This document shows positions 42,957 through 51,424 of a stretch of 64,000 nucleotides of DNA, in pieces. Every line of letters starts with the position of its first letter. Positions within the stretch are counted from its first letter, which is position 1. The stretch is from Polyangiaceae bacterium (lineage in GTDB: Bacteria > Myxococcota_A > Polyangia > Polyangiales > Polyangiaceae). The notes below the pieces were generated by a model. The model did not search any database. It was given only the letters and a program-made list of their open reading frames with translations, and had not been told where the DNA came from. Position numbers and translations under genes: made by a program. The stretch spans positions 372,001-436,000 of the forward strand of contig JACKEA010000007.1 in NCBI GenBank assembly GCA_020633235.1. The letters are read 5' to 3'.

Positions 42957-43445
42957 ATGGCAGAGCCCAAGAGTCTCGAAGGTCAGCTCGTCGCGCCGCC
43001 CAAGGCCCGCTTCGGGTTGGTGGCGTCGCGCTTCAACTCCTTCATCGTGGAGCAGCTGGTTTCCGGCTGCGTGGATGGCCTCACCCGACACGGGGTGAGC
43101 GCGGATCGCATCACGCTGGTGCACGTGCCGGGCTCTTGGGAAATCCCGCTCATGTGCTCGCGCCTCGCGAAGAGCGGCAAGCTGGACGCGGTCATCGCGC
43201 TGGGCGCCGTCATTCGCGGCGGTACGCCGCACTTCGACTACGTCGCTTCCGAGGCCGCCAAGGGCGTGGCCATGGCGTCCGCTCAGTCCGGCGTGCCGGT
43301 CATCTTCGGCGTGCTCACCACGGACACCATCGAGCAAGCCATCGAGCGCGCGGGCACCAAGGCCGGCAACAAGGGTTTCGACGCGGCCATGGCCGCCATC
43401 GAGATGGTGAGCCTGGGCAAGGCTCTCTCCGACGCGGGGCTGTGA
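42957..43445 (+). CDS. ribH: 6,7-dimethyl-8-ribityllumazine synthase
   Basis: A protein of 162 residues from ATG 42957. The family features are present: VASRFNSFI, VPGSWEIPL, ALGAVIRGGTPHFDYV, GVPVIFGVLTTDTIEQAIERAG and NKGFDAA. It condenses the RibBA product and the pyrimidine to lumazine. It is in its normal place ahead of nusB, except that vapBC separates it from ribBA. Confidence 0.95.
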   Translation: MAEPKSLEGQLVAPPKARFGLVASRFNSFIVEQLVSGCVDGLTRHGVSADRITLVHVPGSWEIPLMCSRLAKSGKLDAVIALGAVIRGGTPHFDYVASEAAKGVAMASAQSGVPVIFGVLTTDTIEQAIERAGTKAGNKGFDAAMAAIEMVSLGKALSDAGL

Positions 43446-43448
43446 GCC

Positions 43449-43868
43449 ATGGGTGCTCGGTCCACCGCGCGTGAGGCCGCGCTGCAGATGCTGTTCTCGA
43501 TCGAGATCAGCGGAGCCGATGCCGCGCAGGTGATCCACGACTACTGGCGCGAGATGCCGGGAGACGCCGAAGGTCGCCCCTACGCCGACGGCCTGGTGAA
43601 GGGCGTGGCCGCCGCGCTGGAAGAGATCGACGGGCGTATTCGCACGGCGAGCACCAACTGGCGGCTGGAGCGCATGACGCGCGTGGATCGCAATCTGCTG
43701 CGGCTCTCCACCTACGAGCTGCTCAGGGAGAAAGACGTACCCCGCGCGGTGATCATCGACGAGGCCGTGGAGCTCGCCAAACGCTTCGGAACCGAGGAAT
43801 CCGGATCTTTCGTGAACGGCGTGCTCGATCGCATCGCCAACGACTGCGGCCGCACGGACGAAGCCTGA
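43449..43868 (+). CDS. nusB: transcription antitermination factor NusB
   Basis: A protein of 139 residues with the NusB helical pattern: ARSTAREAALQMLFSIE, WRLERMTRVDRNLLRLSTYELL, AVIIDEAVELAKRFGTEESGSFVNGVLDRIA. It binds boxA RNA with NusE in rRNA antitermination. The ribH-nusB order is the common one in proteobacteria. The stop overlaps the next start (TGATG), so the M17-N gene is coupled. Confidence 0.95.
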   Translation: MGARSTAREAALQMLFSIEISGADAAQVIHDYWREMPGDAEGRPYADGLVKGVAAALEEIDGRIRTASTNWRLERMTRVDRNLLRLSTYELLREKDVPRAVIIDEAVELAKRFGTEESGSFVNGVLDRIANDCGRTDEA

Positions 43869-44386
43869 TGGACCTTCGGTTCATCGCTCCGCACCTGCGC
43901 AAGCTCGATCTAGCCGGAACCGAGGTGCTCGTGGCCTGCACTGCGGAGCAGGAGCGACCACCCCATGGCGTGGCGGGCTTGGTCGACTGGCGCTTGGCCG
44001 GCCGCATCTCGCGCTTGATGGAGGAGGGCATCGTCACCGGCGAGCTGGGCGAAGTGGTGCTGGTGCCCGGCAAGCCCAAGCTGCCCTTCGACAAGGTGCT
44101 GCTCTTTGGTGTGGGGCCCGAGCGCGAGCTGGACGAGCGCGTGTTTCGTCACGTGGTGGAGAAGATGCTCGCCACGTTGGAGGGCCTCTGCGCGCGCTCC
44201 GCCGTGGTGCAGCTCCCCGGGCGCGCCGCAGATCTTATCGAGCCGGAGCGCGCCGCGGACGTGCTCTTGGAATGCGCCGGAGGTCGTCCGGAGCACGACG
44301 TCTGGACGCTGGTGGAACCGCCGGAAGCGCAGCGCAGCGTCACCCAGCACATGGTGCAAGAGCGCCGACGCGTCCGCGAGCTCTAG
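43868..44386 (+). CDS. peptidase M17 N-terminal-like (macro-fold) protein
   Basis: A protein of 172 residues. It has the pattern of the N-terminal domain of leucyl aminopeptidase (VACTAEQERPPHGVAGLVDWRLAGRISRLMEEGIVTGELGE then KLPFDKVLLFGVG), without any catalytic M17 domain. Stand-alone copies are common in myxobacteria, with unknown function. It overlaps nusB by one base, so it is probably the last gene of the rib-nusB operon. It could be a regulator or nucleotide-binding protein. Confidence 0.75.
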   Translation: MDLRFIAPHLRKLDLAGTEVLVACTAEQERPPHGVAGLVDWRLAGRISRLMEEGIVTGELGEVVLVPGKPKLPFDKVLLFGVGPERELDERVFRHVVEKMLATLEGLCARSAVVQLPGRAADLIEPERAADVLLECAGGRPEHDVWTLVEPPEAQRSVTQHMVQERRRVREL

Positions 44387-44393
44387 CTCGATC

Positions 44394-44426
44394 CTTTTGT
44401 TGGTGCGGCGCGATACCCGTCGCGCC
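44394..44426 (-). repeat. interspersed CCGCGG repeat, copy 12
   Basis: TTTTGTTGGTGCGGCGCGAT followed by ACCCGTCGCGCC. It is the same subtype as the copy at 36215 and begins 8 bases after the M17-N stop. Confidence 0.7.
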
Positions 44427-44475
44427 CCGACACCGCCGTCGATCCCAGCCCGTCGCTCGGTGGTACCATCGCAGC

Positions 44476-44724
44476 GTGGACGACACTGACGCAGCCGCCG
44501 AAGAGGTCATGATCGCGCACTTGCGACGCATGACCCCGGCCGAGCGCCTGCATCGCGCATCAGAGCTGCGCAGCGCGGCTCTGACGCTCGCGCGTAGCCG
44601 GATCCGCCGCTGGTACGGTGACATCGACGAGCGCGAAATGCAGCTCCGTCTCGCCGCGCTGTGGCTCGACGCGGACACGATGCGCCGTGTCTATGGGTGG
44701 GATCCCGACGTGAAGGGCCGTTGA
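44476..44724 (+). CDS. small helical protein ahead of nucleotidyltransferase
   Basis: A protein of 82 residues from GTG 44476. It is helical and charged (MIAHLRRMTPAERLHRASELRSAAL, RIRRWYGDIDEREMQLRLAALWL). The next gene starts right after its stop (TGA then ATG, no gap), so the two form a unit. I do not recognise it. By position and size it could be the antitoxin or partner of the nucleotidyltransferase. Confidence 0.6.
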   Translation: MDDTDAAAEEVMIAHLRRMTPAERLHRASELRSAALTLARSRIRRWYGDIDEREMQLRLAALWLDADTMRRVYGWDPDVKGR

Positions 44725-45291
44725 ATGGATCTGGAGCTGTCCGTCGCGCTTCGCGTTGCGCACGCGTTCGAGGCGCTGGGACTGCGCTATCTGATTGGCG
44801 GATCTCTGGCGAGCTCGCTTCACGGGATACCTCGGTCCTCCCACGATGCCGACCTCCTGGCCGAGATGCCGGGCCGTCTCGCCGACCAGCTCGCTGAGCA
44901 GCTATCGTCCGAATTCTACGTCGACGCGGACATGATTCGCGACGCGGTGGCGCGGGGAGGTTCCTTCAACGTGATTCACGACGAATCCGGCTTCAAGGTC
45001 GACGTCTTCGTCTTGACCCGCGATCGGTTGGCGCAAACGGAAATGGACCGCCGCGAGCTCCATGTGATCGCCGAAGGAACCACCGCGTACTTTGCCACCC
45101 CCGAAGACACAGTGCTGCAGAAGCTGGATTGGTATCGCAAGGGCAACGAGATCTCCGAGCGTCAGTGGAACGACGTGCTCGGTGTCTTGAAGGTACAGCG
45201 GGGCAGACTGGACGACGCCTATCTGGATCGTTGGGCACCCGTGTTGGGCGTCGCAGACTTGCTCGTCCGCGCACGCATGCAGTCGAAGTAG
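44725..45291 (+). CDS. nucleotidyltransferase-fold protein (AbiEii/DUF6036-like)
   Basis: A protein of 188 residues. The nucleotidyltransferase core is visible: LRYLIGGSLASSLHGIPRSSHDADLL (GGS with a DxD-type pair), then FKVDVFVLT. This matches the DUF6036 and AbiEii toxins, several of which are in toxin-antitoxin or abortive infection pairs. With the 82-residue gene ahead it could be such a pair. The next gene follows after 13 bases. Target unknown. Confidence 0.72.
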   Translation: MDLELSVALRVAHAFEALGLRYLIGGSLASSLHGIPRSSHDADLLAEMPGRLADQLAEQLSSEFYVDADMIRDAVARGGSFNVIHDESGFKVDVFVLTRDRLAQTEMDRRELHVIAEGTTAYFATPEDTVLQKLDWYRKGNEISERQWNDVLGVLKVQRGRLDDAYLDRWAPVLGVADLLVRARMQSK

Positions 45292-45304
45292 TAGCGCGGC
45301 CTTC

Positions 45305-46156
45305 ATGCCCTCCTCCGCCGACACGCCGCGCATCGCGGATCTGACGCCCGGTCCGGTGCGCGTTCGCGGCCGCGCGAAGAGCACCGGCGTCGCGCCTCTC
45401 AGTGCGCCGCGGAGCGGTCTCGCGTGCCTGTGCTATTCGCTGGCGGACAACGCGGGGGGCGAGCACGATGCGCAGGACTTCTGGGTCGAGGACGACTCCG
45501 GCCGCGTGCTGGTCGTGATGCAGGACTTCACGTTGGATCTCGGTCGCTCCGCCACGGCAGCGGCGGAGGTGGTGGACGCCGACATCCACGCCGTGCAAGA
45601 GCGCCTGGCAAAGCTCGCGGAACGTGCCCGCAAGAAGGGCAACGAGATGGCGGACGCCCTCCGCTCCGAGCGCAAGACGCTGCGCAAGCTGTACACCCTG
45701 CTCTGCGCCATTCGCGCGCACCGTTCGGGGCGCTGTCACGTGAGCAAGACCCTCGACGGACAGCAGCGCTACATCCTGGAGCAGAGCCGCTACTTCATGA
45801 GCACCGGCGCCGCGGACGGCATCGCGACGCTCAAGTTGGTCGGCGCGGAGTCGCTGCTCTTGGACGGCCAGGAAGTCCAAGTCGAGGCGGAGGCGTGCCT
45901 GGAGCAGGATCCCGACGCGCGGGACGGCGGCTACCGCGTGCGCCCCACGCGCACCGTGCTGCGCGCGCCCATGGACGGCCGCGTGGTCGTGCGCACCGAG
46001 ACGGAGCCGGCCCCGGCGAAGAAGAGTGACAAGCCGAGGGCGAGGGCGCGGAAAGGCGCGCGGACGGAGAGCTGGAACAGTGCCTGGCTGGTGCTGCTCC
46101 TGGTCGCCGCCGTCTTTGCCGTCGTGGTGCTGGCGAAGGCGTGTGCCGGGGCGTGA
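45305..46156 (+). CDS. tail-anchored membrane protein, GIDE-like
   Basis: A protein of 283 residues with a single C-terminal membrane helix (AWLVLLLVAAVFAVVVLA). The soluble part begins GPVRVRGRAKSTGVAPLSAPRSGLACLCYSL, like the GIDE/BAM domain, with a helical insertion (residues 100-145, Lys/Arg/Glu-rich). The architecture is like that of the protein at 15688. Function unknown. It is 13 bases after the nucleotidyltransferase gene but may be independent. Confidence 0.65.
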   Translation: MPSSADTPRIADLTPGPVRVRGRAKSTGVAPLSAPRSGLACLCYSLADNAGGEHDAQDFWVEDDSGRVLVVMQDFTLDLGRSATAAAEVVDADIHAVQERLAKLAERARKKGNEMADALRSERKTLRKLYTLLCAIRAHRSGRCHVSKTLDGQQRYILEQSRYFMSTGAADGIATLKLVGAESLLLDGQEVQVEAEACLEQDPDARDGGYRVRPTRTVLRAPMDGRVVVRTETEPAPAKKSDKPRARARKGARTESWNSAWLVLLLVAAVFAVVVLAKACAGA

Positions 46157-46170
46157 CGCGCGCGCCGCGA

Positions 46171-46192
46171 GGTTCCGCGGCGGACCGACAAT
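46171..46192 (+). repeat. interspersed CCGCGG repeat, copy 13
   Basis: GGTTCCGCGGCGGACCGACA: consensus core, between two convergent gene ends (46156 and 46204). Confidence 0.8.
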
Positions 46193-46203
46193 CTGAAGAT
46201 CCG

Positions 46204-46818
46204 TCAGTCGGGGATGCGCACGCCACCCATGACGAGCTGGCCGTTGGGCATGCGGTCGTACTCGATGACCATGCCGTCGTAGACGTGCTGCTCGACGGTG
46301 CCCGGCGTTGCGCCCGCGTCGCCGGGGATCACCTTCTTGGGCGGACCCAGCTGCTGCTGGATGGCCGTGGGCAGCATGCCGAAGGCGAGATCCGGTGGGA
46401 TGGCGCCGTTGAACACGCCGTAGATCAGCGTGCCGCCATCCGGCGCGGTGCCCGCGGAGCGACCCACGCGGTGCACGTGGATGGCACGCACGCGGCCCTC
46501 GTCGTCGAGCAAGAACTCTGCGGCGCGGTGGATGTAACGGCAGAGCTTGGGAGTGCGGACCTCGCAGGGCGCCTGCATGTGACGTTCGACGGTTTCCACC
46601 TTGGCATGCAGGCGGATGGGACCGAGCCCCTGACCCGCGAGGATCGCGAGACGCGGTCCGGATGGGGGCGGCAGCTTCATGGGCGGGGGCAGCGCGGCGG
46701 CGGGGGGACCAGAGGCGCTGGGGACGGCGCTGGGCGCGGCGTCCGTGGACTTCTTGTCACAGCCCGAGACCGCCACGAGGGTTGCGATGGCGGCGAGGCA
46801 ATACCAGGGATTTCGCAT
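46204..46818 (-). CDS. hypothetical lipoprotein
   Basis: A protein of 204 residues from ATG 46818. The signal ends VSGC, and a Pro/Ala linker of about 35 residues follows. The body has a pattern (VETVERHMQAPCEVR, CRYIHRAAEFLLDDEGRVRAIHVHRVGR, GMLPTAIQQQLGPPKKV) that I do not recognise; it has similarity of style to other small exported myxobacterial proteins. It is divergent from the ArsA-like gene. Confidence 0.65.
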   Translation of the reverse strand: MRNPWYCLAAIATLVAVSGCDKKSTDAAPSAVPSASGPPAAALPPPMKLPPPSGPRLAILAGQGLGPIRLHAKVETVERHMQAPCEVRTPKLCRYIHRAAEFLLDDEGRVRAIHVHRVGRSAGTAPDGGTLIYGVFNGAIPPDLAFGMLPTAIQQQLGPPKKVIPGDAGATPGTVEQHVYDGMVIEYDRMPNGQLVMGGVRIPD

Positions 46819-46886
46819 CGTATCGGTCACTCGCAAGACCGTGGTAGTAAGGCCAACCTGAGCCTTCTTGGCAAGGCCAGAACCCC

Positions 46887-47801
46887 ATGACGCCCATCGA
46901 CCAACGCAGATTCTTGTTCGTCACCGGCAAGGGTGGCGTGGGCAAGACCACGGTGACGGCAGCTCTGGCGCGGACCTTCGCCAGCCAGGGTCGGCGGGTG
47001 TTGGTTACCGTATGCGACGCGAAAGAGCGCATTTCCGGCCTGTTCGACGTGGAGCCGCTGACGCCGGAGGTGTGCAAGGTTGCCGACAACGTATGGGCCG
47101 TGAAGCTGACGCCGGAGGTCGCGCTCCGGGAGTACGGCGGCATGATCCTGCGGAGTGAAACGTTCTACACCGCGGTGTTCGACAACAAGTACGTGCGCAG
47201 CTTCTTTGCCGGTGTGCCCGGCCTGTTCGAGTGGGCGATGCTGGGCAAGGCCTGGTACCACAGCACCGAGAAGCAAGAAGACGGCAGCGAGCGCTTCGAC
47301 GTGGTGCTGTTCGACGCGCCCGCCACCGGTCACGGCTTGGACATGTTGCGCGTGCCCAAGGTGATCGTGGACGTGGTGCCGCCTGGGGTGCTGCGGCGGG
47401 ACGCCGAGCTGGCCTGGAAGATGTTTCAGGATCCGAAGCAGAGCGGTGTGGTGGTGGTGACGATTCCCGAAGACATGCCCACCAACGAGACCATCGAGCT
47501 GATCGACGCCGTGCAGGGGGAGCTGGGGCTCCCGGTGGCGCGACTGGTGGTGAACGGGGTGCTCGAGCCGCTGTTCTCCGACGCGGAGCACAAGCAGCTC
47601 TTGGCCGAGCGCGACCTGAACCGTTCCGACCCGGGGGACGAAGCCATTGCCAGCGGGATCCGCCGCTCCATCCGCGAGCGGGTACAGGAACAGAGCTTGG
47701 AGCGGCTTCGGGCCCTGAACCTTCCCCGGGTGGAGCTACCGCTCTTGGCCGAGGACGCTGGGCGTCCAGAAGCCATTGCCCAGCTCGCGGAGCTGCTCTA
47801 A
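46887..47801 (+). CDS. ArsA/GET3-family ATPase
   Basis: A protein of 304 residues with the deviant Walker A GKGGVGKT (residues 14-21) and the switch segment DAPATGHGLDMLRVP. It lacks a second ATPase half, so it is a single-domain ArsA as in GET3 or the bacterial tail-anchor and anion ATPases. There is no arsB, arsC or arsR nearby, so arsenite transport is not indicated; a chaperone-like or assembly role is as likely. It lies upstream of the kinase gene on the same strand. Confidence 0.82.
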   Translation: MTPIDQRRFLFVTGKGGVGKTTVTAALARTFASQGRRVLVTVCDAKERISGLFDVEPLTPEVCKVADNVWAVKLTPEVALREYGGMILRSETFYTAVFDNKYVRSFFAGVPGLFEWAMLGKAWYHSTEKQEDGSERFDVVLFDAPATGHGLDMLRVPKVIVDVVPPGVLRRDAELAWKMFQDPKQSGVVVVTIPEDMPTNETIELIDAVQGELGLPVARLVVNGVLEPLFSDAEHKQLLAERDLNRSDPGDEAIASGIRRSIRERVQEQSLERLRALNLPRVELPLLAEDAGRPEAIAQLAELL

Positions 47802-47879
47802 CCGGTGGTATTCTCTGGGTGAATCATTACGGCGTCGACCCTTCCCCGGGCCTAGGCGCTATGGTGACTCCAAAGGGTC

Positions 47880-49355
47880 ATGGCAAAAGCGGCACCCAAG
47901 GCCGGGCGGGTTCTCTCCGGTCGATACCGACTCGAGGAGCGTCTCGGGGAAGGTGGCATGGGCAGCATCTGGCGGGCGGAGCATTTGGTGCTCGGCGCGC
48001 CGGTGGCCGTGAAGCTCATCGACCGTGACGTGACCCGGGACGAAGAGGCGCTGGCGCGCTTCAATCGCGAGGCCCAGTCCGCGGCGACGCTGCGCAGTCC
48101 TCACGTCGTCCAGATCATCGACTACGGCATCGACGACGACACGCCGTTCATGGTGATGGAGCTGCTCGAGGGCGAGACCCTCGCGGAGCGGCTCCGGCGC
48201 ATCAAACGCCTGAGCCCGGCGGAGACGTCGCGCATCATCACCCACGTGGCCCGCGCCATCTCTCGCGCCCACGAGGGGGGCGTGGTGCACCGCGACCTCA
48301 AGCCCGAGAACGTGTTCCTGGTGGCCAACGAGGACGCGGAGATCGCGAAGGTGCTCGATTTTGGCGTGGCCAAGGTCGAGAGCGCCACCCTAGGGCCGGG
48401 CGGAACCCGGACCCGCACTGGATCGCTCCTGGGCACTCCGTTCTACATGAGCCCGGAGCAGGCCCAGGGGAACAAAGAAGTCGACTACCGCACGGACCTG
48501 TGGGCGCTGGGCGTGATCGCCTTCGAGTGCCTCACGGGAAAGCGACCTTTCGAGAGCGACGGCCTCGGGGACTTGGTGCTGAGCATCTGCGTGCGCCCAA
48601 TGCCCACGCCGTCGGAGGTGGGACCAGTGCCCGCCGGCTTCGACGAGTGGTTCGCCCGTGCTTGCTCCCGGGAGCCGACCAATCGCTACCAATCCGCGCG
48701 GGAAATGGCCGAGGCCCTGCGGGACATGGTGTCGGACGAGACGCGGGAGATGCAGATCACCGTGTCCGAAGAAGACGACGAGTGGGGCGCCGTGCCGGTG
48801 CTGCCCTCGGTGCTCGGCGACGCGGGGGAAGCCGACACCGAGCGAGACATCAAGATCCACGAGGCGGATACCGTCGCCGTGGAGCCGGAGCGCAAGCCGG
48901 CGATGACGGTGCAGCAGTTCGGAACGTCGACCACTTCCGAGGTACCCGAGCCGTCGCGTCGCACGCCGCTGATCATCGGAGTGGCTGCGCTCGCGCTGCT
49001 CACGGGGATCACCGGGGGCGTGGTCTTCTTCAGTGAGAAGGAATCGCCGGCGACTCGCGAGCTGCCCGCGCCGTTGCCGAGCCCGACGCCCACCAAGGCG
49101 AGCCCCGCGTCCACGCTGCGCGCTCCCAAGGCGGCGCCGAGTGCCAGTGCGGTGGTGGAAGAGGAGAGCGACGCGGGGGCGAAAGAGGCGGGCAAGGCGA
49201 CGGACTCCGCTGCGGTGGCAGAGGCGAAACGCGACGCCGGCGGGCAACCGGCGCGCTCCGACGGCGGGCTGAGCGAAGCGGCGAAGAAAGCCGCAGCCGT
49301 GATGCTGGATCGCGATGGCTCTGCGCCGATCAAGGTCGTGGGCGGCGATCGCTGA
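47880..49355 (+). CDS. PknB-type Ser/Thr protein kinase with membrane helix
   Basis: A protein of 491 residues. The kinase domain spans residues 15-280: GEGGMG loop, VAVKL (Lys45), HRDLKPEN (Asp139), DFG (160-162) and the GTPFYMSPE activation segment. A spacer follows, then a membrane helix (about 362-384) and a Ser/Thr/Ala-rich C-terminal part outside the membrane. This is the common myxobacterial Pkn type. Its substrate and signal are unknown. The 3' end overlaps the radical SAM gene by 26 bases on the opposite strand. Confidence 0.92.
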   Translation: MAKAAPKAGRVLSGRYRLEERLGEGGMGSIWRAEHLVLGAPVAVKLIDRDVTRDEEALARFNREAQSAATLRSPHVVQIIDYGIDDDTPFMVMELLEGETLAERLRRIKRLSPAETSRIITHVARAISRAHEGGVVHRDLKPENVFLVANEDAEIAKVLDFGVAKVESATLGPGGTRTRTGSLLGTPFYMSPEQAQGNKEVDYRTDLWALGVIAFECLTGKRPFESDGLGDLVLSICVRPMPTPSEVGPVPAGFDEWFARACSREPTNRYQSAREMAEALRDMVSDETREMQITVSEEDDEWGAVPVLPSVLGDAGEADTERDIKIHEADTVAVEPERKPAMTVQQFGTSTTSEVPEPSRRTPLIIGVAALALLTGITGGVVFFSEKESPATRELPAPLPSPTPTKASPASTLRAPKAAPSASAVVEEESDAGAKEAGKATDSAAVAEAKRDAGGQPARSDGGLSEAAKKAAAVMLDRDGSAPIKVVGGDR

Positions 49356-50829
49356 CGGCGCCCAGCACGCCGAGAGCGCGGCGCAGACCTTCCCGCGCCG
49401 CCGCGTCGGGAGTGCCGTCGAGCTGGTAGCCGCCCCGCACGCCGTTCGCGTCGTCCTCGAGCCAAAGTCGTGCCGGGGTGTCCGGGTGGGATAGCTCGAG
49501 CACGACGCGTCGTCCTCCGCGCTCGGTGCGGACGCGATTCCAGGTGAAGGGACGGAGGGGCGCCACGGCCCGCAACCGGGCGAGGCGGCGAGCGATGGCC
49601 GTGGTGGTGGCGCCGGCGATGGCGTCTGGACCCGGGGCGTGCACCGGTGTGTGGCCCAGCTCGAGCAAGCGCTCCCAGATCTCGTTCAAGCTCTCGATCG
49701 TTCCACGGCCATCGACCACGTGGAGGCTGATGCGATCCGTCGCCGCCGCGCCCCCGCCGGGAGCGGTGAGGGCCACGGTCAGGCCGTCTGCAAGCGTGAG
49801 CTGGCTCTCGCCATCGTGGATCGCTCGAGCGTCCGTCCCCAGCGCTCGGGCCAAGGCGTAGAGCTCCACCCCGAGTACGTCGAGCTCCGGCAGCCGCGCC
49901 AGGGGGACCGGAACCAGCTCCGAGAGACCGTGGAAACGCTCGTAGGTTTCGAACACACCGCTGCATTGGGGCTCGAAGGCGCACGCGCTGCAGCTCTCGG
50001 GTTTGAGCTTGTCGCGGCGCTTCACGGAGTACTTGTCCCACGGCGCGCTGAGCGTCGATTCACCGTCCACGGCCACCGTGAAGGTCTCTTCGCCGTCGTG
50101 ATGGATCACCCGGGCGAGATCCGGTGCGACGCAATAGGGTAGGTTGCCCACGTTCACGTCGAACCCCTCGGGAAAGCCCGCCACCATCTCCCGGAGCGGC
50201 TCGACCAGCTCCGAGTAGTGCGGCATGGCTTCGCGGAGCTCGTCGTCCGTGCGCTCGCCGGCGTCCAGCGGTCGCATCATGTCCAGGTGGACCTGGTGGA
50301 CGCCATAGGGGAGCACCAAGCCCGGCAGCGCGGGCAGGGACGCGACGTTGGAACGAACCACGCACAGGTTCACGCTGATGCGCTGGCGTCGCTTCGCCAG
50401 GTGACCCAGGGATTCCACGATGCGATCGAAGGAGCCAGGCCGGCGGGTGGTGGCTTCGTGAGCGGCCTTCGTTCCGCCTTGGATGGAGATGCGCCAGGAA
50501 ACGTTGGGGGCCGCCGCCAACACTTCGTCCACGAAGCTCTCCCGAGCGGTCTTCACGCCGTTGGTGAACACCACGATCTCGCGGAAGCCCAGCCGCTGAG
50601 CGTGGCGAAGGATGTCGAAGAAGCCCCGGGCCAGGGTGGGCTCACCACCCAGCAGGGTCACCTTCTCGTGACCCTGGGCCGCTGCCTTGTCGAGCTCCGC
50701 CAGCACCGGCTCGGGCGCCATGGGACGAGCGCGCCCCATGGCCGTCTGTTGTCCGCTCACGCAGAAGACGCAGCGGTTGTTACACAGATGACCGAGCTGG
50801 ATCTCGAGCTGGCGCTTTGGCTCCGCCAC
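49330..50829 (-). CDS. radical SAM protein
   Basis: A protein of 499 residues from GTG 50829. The cluster motif CNNRCVFC (Cys16, Cys20, Cys23) and the SAM-binding LLGGEPT are visible. A second Cys set, CSACAFEPQC (residues about 260-270), suggests a SPASM- or twitch-type auxiliary site. After that comes a long C-terminal extension of about 200 residues with no recognised domain. The product is unknown; peptide or small-molecule modification is typical. It lies upstream of no clear peptide gene. Confidence 0.82.
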   Translation of the reverse strand: MAEPKRQLEIQLGHLCNNRCVFCVSGQQTAMGRARPMAPEPVLAELDKAAAQGHEKVTLLGGEPTLARGFFDILRHAQRLGFREIVVFTNGVKTARESFVDEVLAAAPNVSWRISIQGGTKAAHEATTRRPGSFDRIVESLGHLAKRRQRISVNLCVVRSNVASLPALPGLVLPYGVHQVHLDMMRPLDAGERTDDELREAMPHYSELVEPLREMVAGFPEGFDVNVGNLPYCVAPDLARVIHHDGEETFTVAVDGESTLSAPWDKYSVKRRDKLKPESCSACAFEPQCSGVFETYERFHGLSELVPVPLARLPELDVLGVELYALARALGTDARAIHDGESQLTLADGLTVALTAPGGGAAATDRISLHVVDGRGTIESLNEIWERLLELGHTPVHAPGPDAIAGATTTAIARRLARLRAVAPLRPFTWNRVRTERGGRRVVLELSHPDTPARLWLEDDANGVRGGYQLDGTPDAAAREGLRRALGVLGAVSDRRPRP

Positions 50830-50844
50830 CCCGAAAGCATAGGG

Positions 50845-51222
50845 TCAGCGTGCGGACTTGGCGATCAGGTCTGCCGCCAGGGTCGCGAAGTTGTCCGCGT
50901 TGACCATCCGACTCGACAGCACGATGCCGTCGCCATCGCTCACGAATACACGCAGGCTGTGTTCGTGCAGGGAAGCGAGAATGATGAACGGCGTCGTCAC
51001 GCCGGCCTGGCGCACTCGAGCGAGCACCTGAAGGCCACTCTGCCCGGGCAGCCTGGAATTCGACACGACCAGGTCGAAGGGGCCTTGCTCGAGGACGGCG
51101 CGTTCCAGGCCTTCGCCGTCGTCGGCTTCGACGACGTGAGGCGAAAGGGTGCGCAAGAGGGGCGAGATTCGCCCAGTCGTTTCGGACTGAGGATCGGCGA
51201 TGAGGATCCGGGGCTCTTTCAT
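50845..51222 (-). CDS. pseudo-receiver protein
   Basis: A protein of 125 residues from ATG 51222 with receiver fold order (RILIADPQ, then VEADDGEGLERAV, LPGQSGLQVLARVR, TTPFIILAS). Phosphorylation looks unlikely: the acceptor position reads SNSRLPG with Asn55, and the first acidic pair is reduced to a single Asp. It is a stand-alone domain. It may work as an adaptor or partner of the nearby receivers. It lies 15 bases from the radical SAM gene start. Confidence 0.7.
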   Translation of the reverse strand: MKEPRILIADPQSETTGRISPLLRTLSPHVVEADDGEGLERAVLEQGPFDLVVSNSRLPGQSGLQVLARVRQAGVTTPFIILASLHEHSLRVFVSDGDGIVLSSRMVNADNFATLAADLIAKSAR

Positions 51223-51424
51223 GAAGGCTCGGGTCTTGCGAAGCGGGACGGCGGTGCGGGTGGCGTCGAAGTCGACGTGTCGGAGTGACGATTGAGCCCG
51301 CATGCCGTGAAACCTCTCCAGACGGCTGCACCAGCAGGACCCGTGCCGACGCGGATGGCGTTCAAGTGGTGGAAATCGCGTCAAGGAGTGGGTCGTCGAG
51401 GCCGGGGCCTTTCACCTTTGCGGT

